Assembly (NCBI GenBank): GCA_963772585.1
Contig: CAVYXV010000001.1
Span: 1 to 64,000, forward strand
Length of the DNA: 64,000 nt
Direction: 5' to 3'
DNA from: CAVVXN01 sp963772585
GTDB lineage: Bacteria > Planctomycetota > PLA2 > JAEUHO01
Part shown: positions 33,201 to 41,007 of the stretch, in pieces
Position numbering within the stretch: the stretch's first letter is position 1
Layout of the letters: each line of letters opens with the position of its first letter
Translations under genes and position numbers: made by a program
The notes under the pieces: model-generated
The model's database searches: none
What the model was told of the DNA's origin: nothing
What the model saw: only the letters and a program-made list of their open reading frames with translations

Positions 33201-33716
33201 CGCGCGCCGCGCGGGCTCCAGGATCTCGCGCAGCTCGGGATGCTCGGCCTGGACGGCGGCGACGCGTTCCGCCGATGGCACCCTTCGGCGCAGGATGATC
33301 CAGGCGATGGGGCGATCGGAGGACGCCGAAGTCGCGATGACGGGCTCCTGCGCGTCCTCGGGGTACTCACGCACCTGCTGCAGGCGCGTGTTCACCTTGA
33401 GCAGCGCGGACGAGATGTCCGTTCCCACCGCGAATTCCATGTTCACGGTGCCCTGCGAATCCGTGCTCTCGGAGGACATCTTGGTGACGCCCTCGACGCC
33501 CTTCAGCTGCTCCTCCTGCTCCTCGATGATCTCGCGCTCCACCTCCTGCGGGCTGGCGCCAGGCCAACGGGTCGTGATCGAGATCACCTGCCGCTGGACC
33601 TCGGGCACGAGTTGCTTCGGCATGAAGTGGGCCGACAGCGAGCCGAAGAGCAGGAACAGGAGCACCCCGACCGCGATCTTGACGGGGTTCCGGACGAAGC
33701 CGGCGACGAGGTTCAC
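30279..33716 (-). CDS. RND efflux permease (HAE1/AcrB type), 1145 aa
   Basis: This proton-driven inner-membrane exporter works with the upstream membrane fusion protein and an outer-membrane channel, which is not encoded here. The first span (NPVKIAVGVLLFLLFGSL) is followed by a large periplasmic loop (RWPGASPQEVEREI). The TM block has LTTLVLLIFLRSLRSTLVIA, GMAFAVGMLVDNAIVVLENI (intramembrane Asp) and VIASTLTTLAVFIPILFL. A second loop and the C-terminal TM block with FIILIGTVVNNAILIVHQA complete the duplicated RND layout. The start is taken as GTG at 33716; the frame upstream is the translated dispersed repeat and is not part of the protein. Substrates cannot be predicted. It is the last gene of the MarR-MFP-RND operon. 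Confidence 0.93.
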   Translation of the reverse strand: MNLVAGFVRNPVKIAVGVLLFLLFGSLSAHFMPKQLVPEVQRQVISITTRWPGASPQEVEREIIEEQEEQLKGVEGVTKMSSESTDSQGTVNMEFAVGTDISSALLKVNTRLQQVREYPEDAQEPVIATSASSDRPIAWIILRRRVPSAERVAAVQAEHPELREILEPARRAGSGGLRGRRIETAVEQHPDNEVLQGLLPPRVDVPKKLRLARDMVEARLERVKGVSNSNVYGGEEEELQVVVDPQRLAARAITIPQLRLAMGVRNRDISAGEYWEGKRRYVVRTLGQFRKPSDVETVVVSRRDGVPVYVSDVAEVRIGYKKPQGAVFNFGERVLAVNVIRETGANVLDVMEGVKDAIEELNAGVLKDNGLELEQAYDETDYINSAIGLLQQNFLLGGILTTLVLLIFLRSLRSTLVIALAIPSSVAGTFLFLGLFGRSLNVVSLAGMAFAVGMLVDNAIVVLENIYRRYQGGERRVEAAVKGTQEVWGAVIASTLTTLAVFIPILFLRDEVGQLFGDIAIAISCAVGLSLIVSVTVIPTATARILPRRNRAAEAKGPERDVLDPNAFVPRWFRPLVYPFDLLGGSFRGLVTRTHAFLERGVIRQIVFSAVLIGISIVAAIEMFPKQEYLPSGNQNMAIALIFPPPGYNLDEMTRIGQVIDERLRPYWDVDPDDPKTAELPFPAISEHFFVAAGRQLFLGARAQDDARAGQLVGLLQQVTQGIPGTFTYAAQTSLFEQGVTASRSIDVEIRGPDLHRLVQLGGRVMGQAMGLFPRAQGGQVRPVPSLDLSSPEVHVLPRWERAADTGLTGLDLGYTVNALVDGAYAGDFFTGGDKIDLTIVGKERYADHLQDLPDLPVATPTGNLVPLGAVARIELSSGPEQINRRERERAITIQIGPPEKMALEEAVDIVEKRIVQPMQKDGSLGGDYRITLGGTADKLVATQGRLLANLLLAVAITYLLMAGLFESWLYPLVVIVSVPLGAVGGILGLNLLNVYLQSGIVLFGQTIVEPIGAYQQLDVLTMIGFIILIGTVVNNAILIVHQALNNMRAENLGPRDAVRESVRSRLRPIFMTLFTTLFGLAPLVFLPGAGSELYRGIGSILVGGLFVSTIFTLFLVPTLFRLLLGLKLGVAAKLHGERTIAEIV

Positions 33717-33780
33717 GGCAGTGCTCCGTTCAGAGGGGGCGAAGGAACGGGCCGAGGGCCCGAGGCCGAGCGAGGGGCCG

Positions 33781-33843
33781 CGAGGCAAGGCGTGAGGAGG
33801 AGGCGACCCCACAGGGTCGGTGACGACGAACAACGCAGCATCG
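33781..33843 (+). repeat. Dispersed intergenic repeat, copy 2
   Basis: This 63-base copy of the repeat at 26061-26125 lies in the 175-base gap between the MFP and RND genes. The central hairpin keeps about six pairs (GGCGACCC ... GGGTCGGT). Read on the minus strand it falls inside the operon transcript. Confidence 0.7.
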
Positions 33844-33891
33844 TGGTCCCGCAGCCGGCCGAAGCCCCGGACTCCGTTCCTTCACAGCGTC

Positions 33892-35139
33892 TCACTCGGG
33901 GAGGATGGTCACGGGCGTCGGGCCCATGAGACGCTCGTTCCCCCGCGTGACGACCTGGACTCCGGCCTGCAGGGGGCCCTTGACCTGCACGAGATCCTCG
34001 ACCGCGATGCCGAGGGTCACGGGGACCGGATTCGCCATGCCGGATTCGGGATCGATGGCCCAGACCATGGGCTGGGGCCCACCGAGGACGATCGCGTCCT
34101 TCGGGACGAACAGGCCCTCCTCGTTGCTGCCCGCCGAGATCGTCGCCTGGGCGAACATGCCCGCCCGGAGGAGCGGCTCCCCGTCCTCCACGACGTTCTG
34201 CAGGCGGATGCGGACGGGGAACGTGCGGCCCCTCAGGTCGGCCTGGGGAACGATCCGGCGGATGGGTCCGGTGAAGATGCGGTCCGGCACGGCGTCGAGC
34301 GAGATCCGCACCTGCTGGCCCTCGCGCAGACGGGGAGCGAAGTCCTCCGACACCGGCACCACGACGTCGACCTCGTCCAGGTACACGATCTCGGCGATGG
34401 GACTGCCGACCGCGAGCCACTGGCCCACCTCGGTCCGCTCGGTGACCACCCAGCCGTCGAACGGAGCGGTCACCACGTAGCGATCCCGCTGCTCGGCGAG
34501 TTCGGCGATTTGGGCGTCCTCGATCTGGACCTCCGCCCGCGCCTGCTCGATCCTCTCCTCGCGGGGACCCGCCACGACCAGGTCCACGGCCGCCTCCTGC
34601 GCCGCCTGGGAGAGCTTGGCCGCCTCGTGGGCCAGTTCGGCCTCGCGACGCTCGTCCTCGCTGATCGTCTTCTCGCCGTAGAGGCGGTTGGCCGCTTCCA
34701 ACTGCCACTGGCGCAGCGCGACCTCGGCGTCGAGCTGCTGCAGCCGGGCCCGCGCCTGGCGGATCTCCTCGGGTCTCGAGCCACTTTCGAGCTCGCGAAG
34801 CTTCTCCTTGGCCAGCTTGAGGCGCGCGCTCTCGACCGCGATCCGGAGGTCGAGCATCTTGGTGCGCAACTTCGCAAGCGGCTGCCCTTCCTTGACGCGG
34901 TCGCCCTCGCGCGCGAGGTACTCGACGACCAGCCCGGCGAACTCGCTGCTGACGACGCTTCGCCGCGCCGGCTCCACGTTGCCGACGAAGTCGCGCCCGG
35001 ACTGGACGGGCCTCGACTCGACCGGACGCGCCCGCACGGGGACGGCCGGAGGCCGGCCCGGAGGCGCGCCGCCGCCCCCTCCCGCGAGGGCGGGAGTGGC
35101 GAGGAGGAAGAGGAGAACGAGCCCCCGGACCGGTGTCAT
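33892..35139 (-). CDS. RND membrane fusion protein (periplasmic adaptor), 415 aa
   Basis: A signal peptide (PVRGLVLLFLLATPALA) precedes a HlyD/AcrA-type adaptor. A lipoyl half (GLVVEYLAREGDRVKEGQPL) is followed by a long coiled-coil hairpin (KMLDLRIAVESARLKLAKE through AQIAELAEQRDR), the second lipoyl half (VTAPFDGWVVTERTEVGQWL), then beta-barrel and membrane-proximal domains (PVRIRLQNVVEDG, LRAGMFAQATI). It links the RND permease to an outer-membrane tunnel. The ATG at 35139 overlaps the MarR stop (ATGA). No lipobox Cys is seen, so it is probably soluble in the periplasm. The dispersed repeat lies just downstream. Confidence 0.9.
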   Translation of the reverse strand: MTPVRGLVLLFLLATPALAGGGGGAPPGRPPAVPVRARPVESRPVQSGRDFVGNVEPARRSVVSSEFAGLVVEYLAREGDRVKEGQPLAKLRTKMLDLRIAVESARLKLAKEKLRELESGSRPEEIRQARARLQQLDAEVALRQWQLEAANRLYGEKTISEDERREAELAHEAAKLSQAAQEAAVDLVVAGPREERIEQARAEVQIEDAQIAELAEQRDRYVVTAPFDGWVVTERTEVGQWLAVGSPIAEIVYLDEVDVVVPVSEDFAPRLREGQQVRISLDAVPDRIFTGPIRRIVPQADLRGRTFPVRIRLQNVVEDGEPLLRAGMFAQATISAGSNEEGLFVPKDAIVLGGPQPMVWAIDPESGMANPVPVTLGIAVEDLVQVKGPLQAGVQVVTRGNERLMGPTPVTILPE

Positions 35140-35627
35140 TCCAGACCCTCGACGCCGAGATTCTCCTGCACGGCCGCCAGCCCCTCCCGGAGCGCCGTCA
35201 GTTGCTCGGGGGGCAAACCCTGCACGGCGCGCGCCCGGACGCGGAGGGAACAAGCTGCCAACTGTTCCCATACGGGACCGATGCGCGGCTCCAGGCGGAC
35301 GAGCTTGCGCCGCTTGTCTGTCGGGTGGGGCAGGCGAGAGATCCAACCGCTCCGCTCCATGCGGTCGAGGATGCCCGCCAGCGTCGGCGGCTCGATCGTC
35401 ATCTGTTTCGCCAGCTCCGCCTGGCAGACATCCGACTCCCGCGCGAGCCGAAGGAGGACGCGCCACTGCTGGTGGGTCACTCCGTACTTGGCGAACTCCT
35501 CGTTCAGGGCCCGCTTCATCGCACGCGCCGTCGGCAGCACCCAGAACACGATGCTGTCGCGGAAGTCGTAGTCGAAATTGACAGTCGTCGGGTCTTCCCC
35601 GTCCGGTCGATCAGTCACGCCAGCCAT
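35136..35627 (-). CDS. MarR-family transcriptional regulator
   Basis: The 163-residue winged-helix protein has a helical dimer start (DSIVFWVLPTARAMKRALNE), a recognition core (VTHQQWRVLLRLARES, AELAKQMTIEPPTLAGILDR) and a wing (GWISRLPHPTDKRRKLVRLE). MarR proteins usually repress the adjacent efflux genes and release DNA when a small phenolic or drug ligand binds. It is first in an operon with the MFP and RND genes, overlapping the MFP start by four bases, so self-regulation of the pump is the natural reading. I could not find its operator by eye. Confidence 0.88.
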   Translation of the reverse strand: MAGVTDRPDGEDPTTVNFDYDFRDSIVFWVLPTARAMKRALNEEFAKYGVTHQQWRVLLRLARESDVCQAELAKQMTIEPPTLAGILDRMERSGWISRLPHPTDKRRKLVRLEPRIGPVWEQLAACSLRVRARAVQGLPPEQLTALREGLAAVQENLGVEGLE

Positions 35628-36374
35628 GTCCTCCGGTTCCGCGTCCGGCCGGGATCCCGCCGGGTCGGTTCGGTGCGGGTCCAAGCCCCGGACCGCCAAT
35701 CGTCCACCACCCCCCAACGGTACCCGCCCGGCCGCCCGCGTCGACACGGGGGGCCCGCGCCGGAGCTCCCGGAGCGCCCCCCTTCCGAACGTCTCGTCGG
35801 CCGACCCGGGTCCGGAAGGACCACCCCGTCCAGCCCGCAGCTCGCGGGCGACGAACGCCGGCTTGGCCGGCCCCTCGCCCGTGTCCGCGACGGGCACGGC
35901 CCGGAGCCCGAGAGCCCCTCGCACCGGGCGAGGGCGCGGATGCGGGCCCGGTGGATGTCGTGGCTCACGGCGAGGACTTCCGACCGGCCCCGGCCTTCGG
36001 CGAGACGCGCCGGCCACCCGGTCGGCCGGCGCGCCGCTCGACGTCCCGTCCTTCTCCCCCTTCGCGCCGGAGACGAGCGCGGCGCCCGCAACGGGACGGT
36101 CGTCGGTTCTCCCGAAGGGGACGAGGGGAAGGAACGGGAAGAGCGGTAGGAGGAGGAGCACGGCCACCGGGAGCGCGGGGCGCGGGAGCGGACGGCGCCG
36201 GCGACGAGCAGACGCCCCCCCGCCGCGCAGGGGGTCCTGGCCGGCTGCATCGCACCTCCCCCGCTTCCGAGGCGGGCCGCGCGAACGAGTTCCCGGTCCG
36301 GACGACCCCGCTCCCGTCCGCCGACCCTATCCTCCCTTGCTGCGTTCGTCGGCGAGGCCGGCGCGGAGGTTGGC
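35628..36374. other. Intergenic region, mostly without supported gene
   Basis: This 747 bp region lies upstream of the MarR operon and the divergent HEAT gene. It contains one decayed DUF218-like candidate (listed separately). A TATCCT hexamer at 36328-36333 could be the -10 box of the HEAT gene. Other frames are low-complexity Arg/Pro/Ala text. Confidence 0.4.
35838..36250 (-). pseudogene. Possible frameshifted DUF218/SanA-like membrane protein
   Basis: Starting at an ATG at 36250 with GGGGGAGGTG upstream, pieces in different frames resemble the DUF218 (YdcF/ElyC/SanA) fold: a hydrophobic start (AVLLLLPLFPFLPLVPFG), RPVAGAALVSGAKGEKDG, LAVSHDIHRARIRALARCEG, and GLRAVPVADTGEGPAKPAF with FVARELRAG. 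The SHDIHRARI segment is the most convincing, being the conserved S-x-x-x-H-x-x-R region. Together they would make a short protein of about 135 residues with two or more frameshifts, one near a run of C at 36214-36220. The protein is shorter than the family norm, so this is a tentative call. Confidence 0.25.
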
Positions 36375-36785
36375 GTGAACGACGAACTCGAGGAGCTGGT
36401 CGCGAGGCTCGAGCACGACGATCCCGTCGCGCGAACGTCCGCGGCGAAGGGGATCGGTCGCACGGGCCCCGCCGCCCGCGAGGCCGCACCGGCGCTCCGG
36501 CGCCGACTCGCCGACGAGGACCCGATGGTCCGGGCGATGTCGGCCGCGGCGCTCGGTCGGATCGACGCGCCGGCCGACGTGGCCGTGGACGCGCTGCGCG
36601 GTCTCCTCGAAGATCCCGTCTTCCCGGTCCGCTTCTGGGCGGCGGATGCGCTGGGCCGCCTCGGTCGCGCCGCCGAGGGCGCCCTGCGGGACCTCGAGAG
36701 GGCACGCACGGACGAGCACAAGGCCGTGCGCGGGGCGGCGGCGGCCGCCATCGTCCGGATCCGCTCCGACGTGGCGAGCCGATGA
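36375..36785 (+). CDS. HEAT-repeat protein, 136 aa
   Basis: The start is GTG. Four HEAT-like helical pairs of about 31 residues are visible, with the repeated core (V/P)xxRxxAAxALGRxG: DPVARTSAAKGIGRTGP, DPMVRAMSAAALGRIDA, FPVRFWAADALGRLGR and HKAVRGAAAAAIVRIRS. There is no signal peptide, so it is a small cytoplasmic scaffold or adaptor. The stop overlaps a following ATG, and it is 89 bases from the next plausible gene and close to mutY, but no functional link is evident. Confidence 0.75.
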   Translation: MNDELEELVARLEHDDPVARTSAAKGIGRTGPAAREAAPALRRRLADEDPMVRAMSAAALGRIDAPADVAVDALRGLLEDPVFPVRFWAADALGRLGRAAEGALRDLERARTDEHKAVRGAAAAAIVRIRSDVASR

Positions 36786-36874
36786 CGCGCGAAGCACCCG
36801 TCGGAGCGCCGTCCGGGGCCGCTCCCTCACTACCGCCTTCGGTGTCCCGCCTCCAACCGGTAGAATCCCGCCGA

Positions 36875-37177
36875 ATGCCGAGTCCGCAGTCCCTTCGCCG
36901 CCTCGCGAACGTCACGAAGAAGGTCCACGACGACCTCCGTCGCGGGGGGATGGGGATGACCTTCAAGTACCTCTTTCGCACCACGGCCATCCTCGCGCGG
37001 GTGACCGCGATCCTGGCCGACTACGTGGCGACCCAGGCGGGAGCGCCTCCCAAGGACGGCGAGGAGCCCCCGGGCGGCCGCGGGCTGCGCCCCGAGGACG
37101 TGGAGGCGGCGATGGATTCTCCTCCCCGACCGTCGTCGCCGGGGCCGAAGGACGATGCCGGCGCGGCGTCGGCGTAG
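36875..37177 (+). CDS. Hypothetical protein, 100 aa
   Basis: From ATG 36875 the protein has a basic amphipathic start (PSPQSLRRLANVTKKVHDDL), a moderately hydrophobic helix (TFKYLFRTTAILARVTAILADYV) and a low-complexity acidic/proline-rich tail. A TAGAAT hexamer at 36861-36866 sits 8 bases before the start and could be a -10 box giving a very short leader. Its end overlaps mutY by 23 bases, which suggests co-expression. I do not recognise the family. An upstream ATG at 36782 is possible but adds low-complexity sequence. Confidence 0.5.
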   Translation: MPSPQSLRRLANVTKKVHDDLRRGGMGMTFKYLFRTTAILARVTAILADYVATQAGAPPKDGEEPPGGRGLRPEDVEAAMDSPPRPSSPGPKDDAGAASA

Positions 37178-38282
37178 CGCCTCGGAGGAGCCCCTCCCGA
37201 CCGCCGCGCGGCTCCGCGGCGCGCGCCGCGCCCTTCTCGCCCACTACGACCGCACGCGCCGGGACCTGCCGTGGCGCGCCACGCGGGATCCCTACGGGAT
37301 CTGGGTCTCCGAGGTCATGCTCCAGCAGACCCGCGTGGAGACCGTCCGCGAGCGGTGGGGGCGATTCCTGGAGAGCTTCCCCGACGTGCCGACCCTCGCC
37401 GCGGCGAGCGAGGACCGCGTGCTCAAGGCCTGGGAGGGGCTGGGCTACTACCGCCGCGCCCGCGACCTCCGCCGGGCGGCCCGGGTGCTCGTCGAGGAAC
37501 ACGGCGGCGGGCTCCCCGACGATCCGGCGTCGCTGAGGGCTCTACCGGGCTTCGGGGAGTACACCACGGCGGCCGTCGGCAGCATCGCCTTCGGCCATCC
37601 GGTGGCGACCGTGGACGGCAACGTCGAGCGGGTGCTCGCTCGTTGGCTCGACGAGGCGAGGGACGTCAAGCGGCAGCCCGCACGCGCACGGATCCGGGAG
37701 GTCGCGCGCCGCCTCGTCGATCCCGCGAGAGCGGGCGACTTCAACCAGGCGCTGATGGAGTTGGGGGCCACGGTCTGCACGCCGCGCGAGCCGCGCTGTC
37801 CTTCCTGCCCGGTCGGGGGGTCGTGTGCCGGGCGCGCCAGCGGGCGGGCGCCCTCCCTGCCGGCGCGGCGGCGGCGAAAGCCCTCTCCCCACCACGATGT
37901 CGCCGCGGGCATCGTCTGGCGCGGCGGCAAGGTGCTCATCGCCCGGCGGCCGGCGGACGGGTTGTTGGGCGGCCTCTGGGAGTTCCCGGGGGGCAAGCGT
38001 CGCGAGGGGGAGTCGCTGGAGGCGACGTGCGCGCGGGAGATCCGGGAGGAGACGGGCCTACGCGTCCGCGTCCGGGACCCGTTCATGAGCGTGAAGCACG
38101 CGTACTCGCACTTCCGGATCACGCTGCACGTCTTCCACTGCGACGCCCCGCGGGGGCGGCCGCGCGCCCTCGCCTGCGAGTCCCCCCGCTTCGTCGCGCT
38201 GGAGAGCCTGGGGGACTACGCCTTCCCCACGGCCAATCGCCGCGTCCTGACCTCGCTCCTGGCGGGCGGCCGGGAGGGGTAG
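37155..38282 (+). CDS. mutY: A/G-specific adenine DNA glycosylase with intact Nudix box
   Basis: The enzyme removes adenine mispaired with 8-oxoguanine. The HhH-GPD domain has EVMLQQTRVETV (catalytic Glu near 53), LPGFGEYTTAAVGSIAFG (hairpin) and ATVDGNVERV (catalytic Asp near 154). The 4Fe-4S ligands are Cys 208, 215, 218 and 224 (C-x6-C-x2-C-x5-C). The C-terminal domain (about 245-365) is MutT-like and, unlike E. coli MutY, keeps a complete Nudix signature at 280-302 (G-x5-E-x7-REIREETGL), so it may also hydrolyse a nucleotide such as 8-oxo-dGTP. Its start overlaps the previous ORF, and a strong hairpin follows the stop. Confidence 0.93.
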   Translation: MPARRRRSASEEPLPTAARLRGARRALLAHYDRTRRDLPWRATRDPYGIWVSEVMLQQTRVETVRERWGRFLESFPDVPTLAAASEDRVLKAWEGLGYYRRARDLRRAARVLVEEHGGGLPDDPASLRALPGFGEYTTAAVGSIAFGHPVATVDGNVERVLARWLDEARDVKRQPARARIREVARRLVDPARAGDFNQALMELGATVCTPREPRCPSCPVGGSCAGRASGRAPSLPARRRRKPSPHHDVAAGIVWRGGKVLIARRPADGLLGGLWEFPGGKRREGESLEATCAREIREETGLRVRVRDPFMSVKHAYSHFRITLHVFHCDAPRGRPRALACESPRFVALESLGDYAFPTANRRVLTSLLAGGREG

Positions 38283-38294
38283 GCATCGAAGAGG

Positions 38295-38324
38295 AAGGCC
38301 CCGCTCGGGCGAGCGGGGCCTTCT
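38295..38324. terminator. Bidirectional terminator-like hairpin after mutY
   Basis: GAAGGCCCCGCTC and GAGCGGGGCCTTC form a perfect 13 bp stem with a four-base loop, 13 bases after the mutY stop and before the stop of the convergent lipoprotein gene. A T tract is lacking, as is common in high-GC genomes. Confidence 0.6.
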
Positions 38325-38365
38325 CGAGTTGGCGTCACGCCACGGCGCGACTACTGCGGCGGCAT

Positions 38366-38914
38366 TCAGGTGCCGCCCGCGCACTCGGCGGTCTGAGGTC
38401 TCGGCGCGGCCTTCGGCGCGAAGAGCGCCTTCAGGTCCCGGGCCGGGGCCTCGGCGACCGCGCGGGAAGCGCGGGGCTGGGAGGGAATCGCCGGCGCGGC
38501 CACGGCGGGCTGGACCCGCGCGGACCGGCTCACCGGCACCACCCGATTCGGCCCGACTCCGGACCGCCTCGTCACCGGCGCCTGGCGCCGCCCCTGCAGC
38601 AACTCCATGGACGGCGGCGTCGGCGGGCTCCCCACCGGGGCGGTCACGGCCGTGGGCCGGACGGCGTCGGAGAGTTCCCGAACGGCCGGCCGCGGCGCGA
38701 AGGTGCGCGTGGTCGGGCTGGGAATCGTCCGGCGGACCGGGACCACGGAAGGCACGGTCGTGGCGACGGCCCTCCGCCGGATCACCTGCGGCGCAGGCAA
38801 CGTCCGGGAAGCGACCGCCGTCCGTGAGACGCCGGGCTGCATCCTGCTCACCCGCGTCGCGCAGCCGCCGAGCGCGATCGTCGCGCCCAACAGCAAAGCC
38901 AAGGGAATTCGCAT
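38366..38914 (-). CDS. Lipoprotein, Pro/Arg/Val-rich, 182 aa
   Basis: A strong ribosome site (GGGAGGAAGG) precedes the ATG at 38914. Residues 1-18 are a lipoprotein signal with lipobox LGGC (PLALLLGATIALGGCA, Cys 17), predicting a lipid-anchored protein of the inner or outer membrane. The rest is an extended basic, proline- and valine-rich chain (ATTVPSVVPVRRTIPS, TFAPRPAVRELS) without a recognised domain, ending with a single Cys near the C-terminus. It may be a flexible envelope-spanning protein. It converges on mutY across the hairpin. Confidence 0.6.
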   Translation of the reverse strand: MRIPLALLLGATIALGGCATRVSRMQPGVSRTAVASRTLPAPQVIRRRAVATTVPSVVPVRRTIPSPTTRTFAPRPAVRELSDAVRPTAVTAPVGSPPTPPSMELLQGRRQAPVTRRSGVGPNRVVPVSRSARVQPAVAAPAIPSQPRASRAVAEAPARDLKALFAPKAAPRPQTAECAGGT

Positions 38915-39543
38915 CAACCTTCCTCCCCCCCAAGGGAGGCGCGAACCGGCACGCCGCTCCCGCGGCGACCTCGCTTCGCGTCCTGCCCCCCCATGGGTCG
39001 GTTCGCACACGGATGGAATCCAGCGCGCGTCATGAGTCGTTCACGATAGGCCACCCGCACGTGGCGATTTCCCCGGTCCAAGAGGCGGGGCCGGCGCTTC
39101 GACGCCAGGGTCGCTCCCGCGTGGCACGCGGACGGCTCCAGCGGCGCCGGGAGTTGGACGAAGCCTGCGGACGTCACCGTCCGAGGTTCGGCCTTCGAGC
39201 GCGGTGCGCTCACACGATGGCTGAGCGGTGTGCGGATCGCCCTGCTTCCCGTGAACCCGTGGGCGAACGAGTCCGCCTCGTTCGCCGTCCCTACCCTTGA
39301 AGTGCGCCACTCTAGCCGCCTCCCGACCCCCTCCCAAGCGCCAAGTCCAGACGCCGGGGAGCGTTTGGGAGGGACCATGGGCTGCAAGCGGCGCACCCGA
39401 CATCCCGGGGTGCCCGGGCCCGATCGGGGTACCGTCCCCGGCACGGGGACCGCCGGAACCGGCGCCCCCGGCGGCGCTTGGGGCGGACCCGAGCCGAAGG
39501 GCGGTCCCGAACGCCGTGCGAACGTCTCGGGAGACGCCCCCTC
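38915..39543. other. Intergenic, no supported gene
   Basis: This 629 bp region lies between the divergent lipoprotein gene and the Trx-like gene. Open frames exist in several phases, but the translations have the Arg/Gly/Pro composition of non-coding high-GC DNA. No RNA gene, repeat or clear promoter was recognised. Confidence 0.4.
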
Positions 39544-41007
39544 ATGCGCCGGACTCCGCCGAAGCGTCCTGTCTTGTCTCCGTTCGGTCGCGTACGGCTC
39601 GCGGGAGCCCTGCTCGGCCTCTTCCTGCTCCTCTCCGTCCCGGGCCGGGGCGAGGAAGGCGGCGGCATCGCCTGGGAGGTGGACCTCGCCCAGGCGCTCG
39701 GCCGCGCGGCGTCGGAGGGGCGCCCCGTCCTCCTGGCCGTGAACGCCCTGGAGACCGAGGCCGCGAACCAGCACCTCGCCCGCGATCTCTATGGGGACCC
39801 CGCGTGGGGAGAGGCCACCGAGGACTGGGTCGCCCTCGTCGCCAACCCCAACGTCCACGGGGGAGGGCCCGTCTGCGAGCGCTACGGGCGTATCCCCTGC
39901 GACACCCACCAGGCGACGTTGCGTTACGTGATCCGCCGCTTCGCACGCACCGGTGATCTGATTTCGCCACAGCACCTGATCCTGGATCCCGACGAGCGGC
40001 TCGCCTGGCGGAAGGAGTTCTTCACCGGCGTCGTCGGCCCGGCCTTCTTCGAGCGCTGGCTGCCCCGGGTCTCCCCCGGCCTCGGCCTCGAACGCGCCGC
40101 GGCCCTCCGGCAGGACAGGATCGACGCGTTGGACGACGCCCCCCTGGAAAGCGTGACGGAGGCGGCGGTGGCGTGGCTCGCCTCCGACGACCCGCTCGCC
40201 GCCTGCGGCGTCCTGAAGGCCGCGGACTTCTCCCTCGAGGATCGGCGACGGCACGCGCTCATCCAGGCGTTCGCCCACGTCCCCGAGGAGCAGATCGAGG
40301 TGCCGTGGATCGCCGCCTACGACGCGGCCGTCGATCCCGGTTCGGATTCCGAGACGGCGCTCGCCTGGGTGCGGGCGATGCTCGCCGCGGATCGCGAGCG
40401 CGGGCTCGCCCTCGCGGCGCGCGCCGCGGTCCACGCCGGGGACGACGCGACCCGCCGGCCCTTCCTGCGCATCCTCTTCGACGACGCGGCGCCCCCCGCC
40501 CGGCTGCCGTCGCGGGGCGACGGCGAGGTCGCCCGCCTGCGCGTCGAGACCTACCGGCTGCTGGGACGCCCCGTGTCGGAGGACGCCGGGAGGCAGGAGG
40601 CCCCCGACGGCGTGGAGGCGATGCGACGGCGCCGCGCGCGAGCCTCGCACGGCGGGCGGCGATGGCCCCCGCTCGACGAGGCGCTCCAGACCCCCTACCG
40701 CGTCGCCGGGCTGAGGGGCGCGCTGGTCGAGGCGACGCCCAACGAGGTACGGGCGCGGGAGGCGGACGTACGACGCCTGTTCCACCACGCCGAGGAGGAG
40801 CGGATCCGCGTCGCGGCCGCCCTCGCGATGCTCGGCGCCGGGCTGGACGAAGGAGGACGCGTGCCGGAGGTCGTGCGGAACGCGGTGTTCGACATCGTGG
40901 AGTCCACGGACGTGCGACCGGAAGCGGTGAAGAGGCTCGGGCAGGATCCCGGGTACGACGAGGACGCCTGGTTGGCCGCGCTTCGGCAGAAGGTGTCGGG
41001 GAGGTGA
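39544..41007 (+). CDS. Secreted thioredoxin-like / helical-repeat protein, 487 aa
   Basis: A signal peptide (residues 13-36, VRLAGALLGLFLLLSVPGRG) is followed by a thioredoxin-like segment (EGRPVLLAVNALETEA, then DWVALVANPNV). The usual CxxC is missing, and the only cysteine pair is VCERYGRIPC, seven residues apart, so a redox role is doubtful. LISPQHLILDPDERLAWRKEF fits the following strand-helix of such folds. The remainder is helical and HEAT-like (AAVAWLASDDPLAACGVL, RIRVAAALAMLGAGLDEG). The ATG 39544 is chosen because it directly precedes the signal peptide. The stop overlaps the next gene's ATG (TGATG), so the two are coupled. Confidence 0.65.
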   Translation: MRRTPPKRPVLSPFGRVRLAGALLGLFLLLSVPGRGEEGGGIAWEVDLAQALGRAASEGRPVLLAVNALETEAANQHLARDLYGDPAWGEATEDWVALVANPNVHGGGPVCERYGRIPCDTHQATLRYVIRRFARTGDLISPQHLILDPDERLAWRKEFFTGVVGPAFFERWLPRVSPGLGLERAAALRQDRIDALDDAPLESVTEAAVAWLASDDPLAACGVLKAADFSLEDRRRHALIQAFAHVPEEQIEVPWIAAYDAAVDPGSDSETALAWVRAMLAADRERGLALAARAAVHAGDDATRRPFLRILFDDAAPPARLPSRGDGEVARLRVETYRLLGRPVSEDAGRQEAPDGVEAMRRRRARASHGGRRWPPLDEALQTPYRVAGLRGALVEATPNEVRAREADVRRLFHHAEEERIRVAAALAMLGAGLDEGGRVPEVVRNAVFDIVESTDVRPEAVKRLGQDPGYDEDAWLAALRQKVSGR

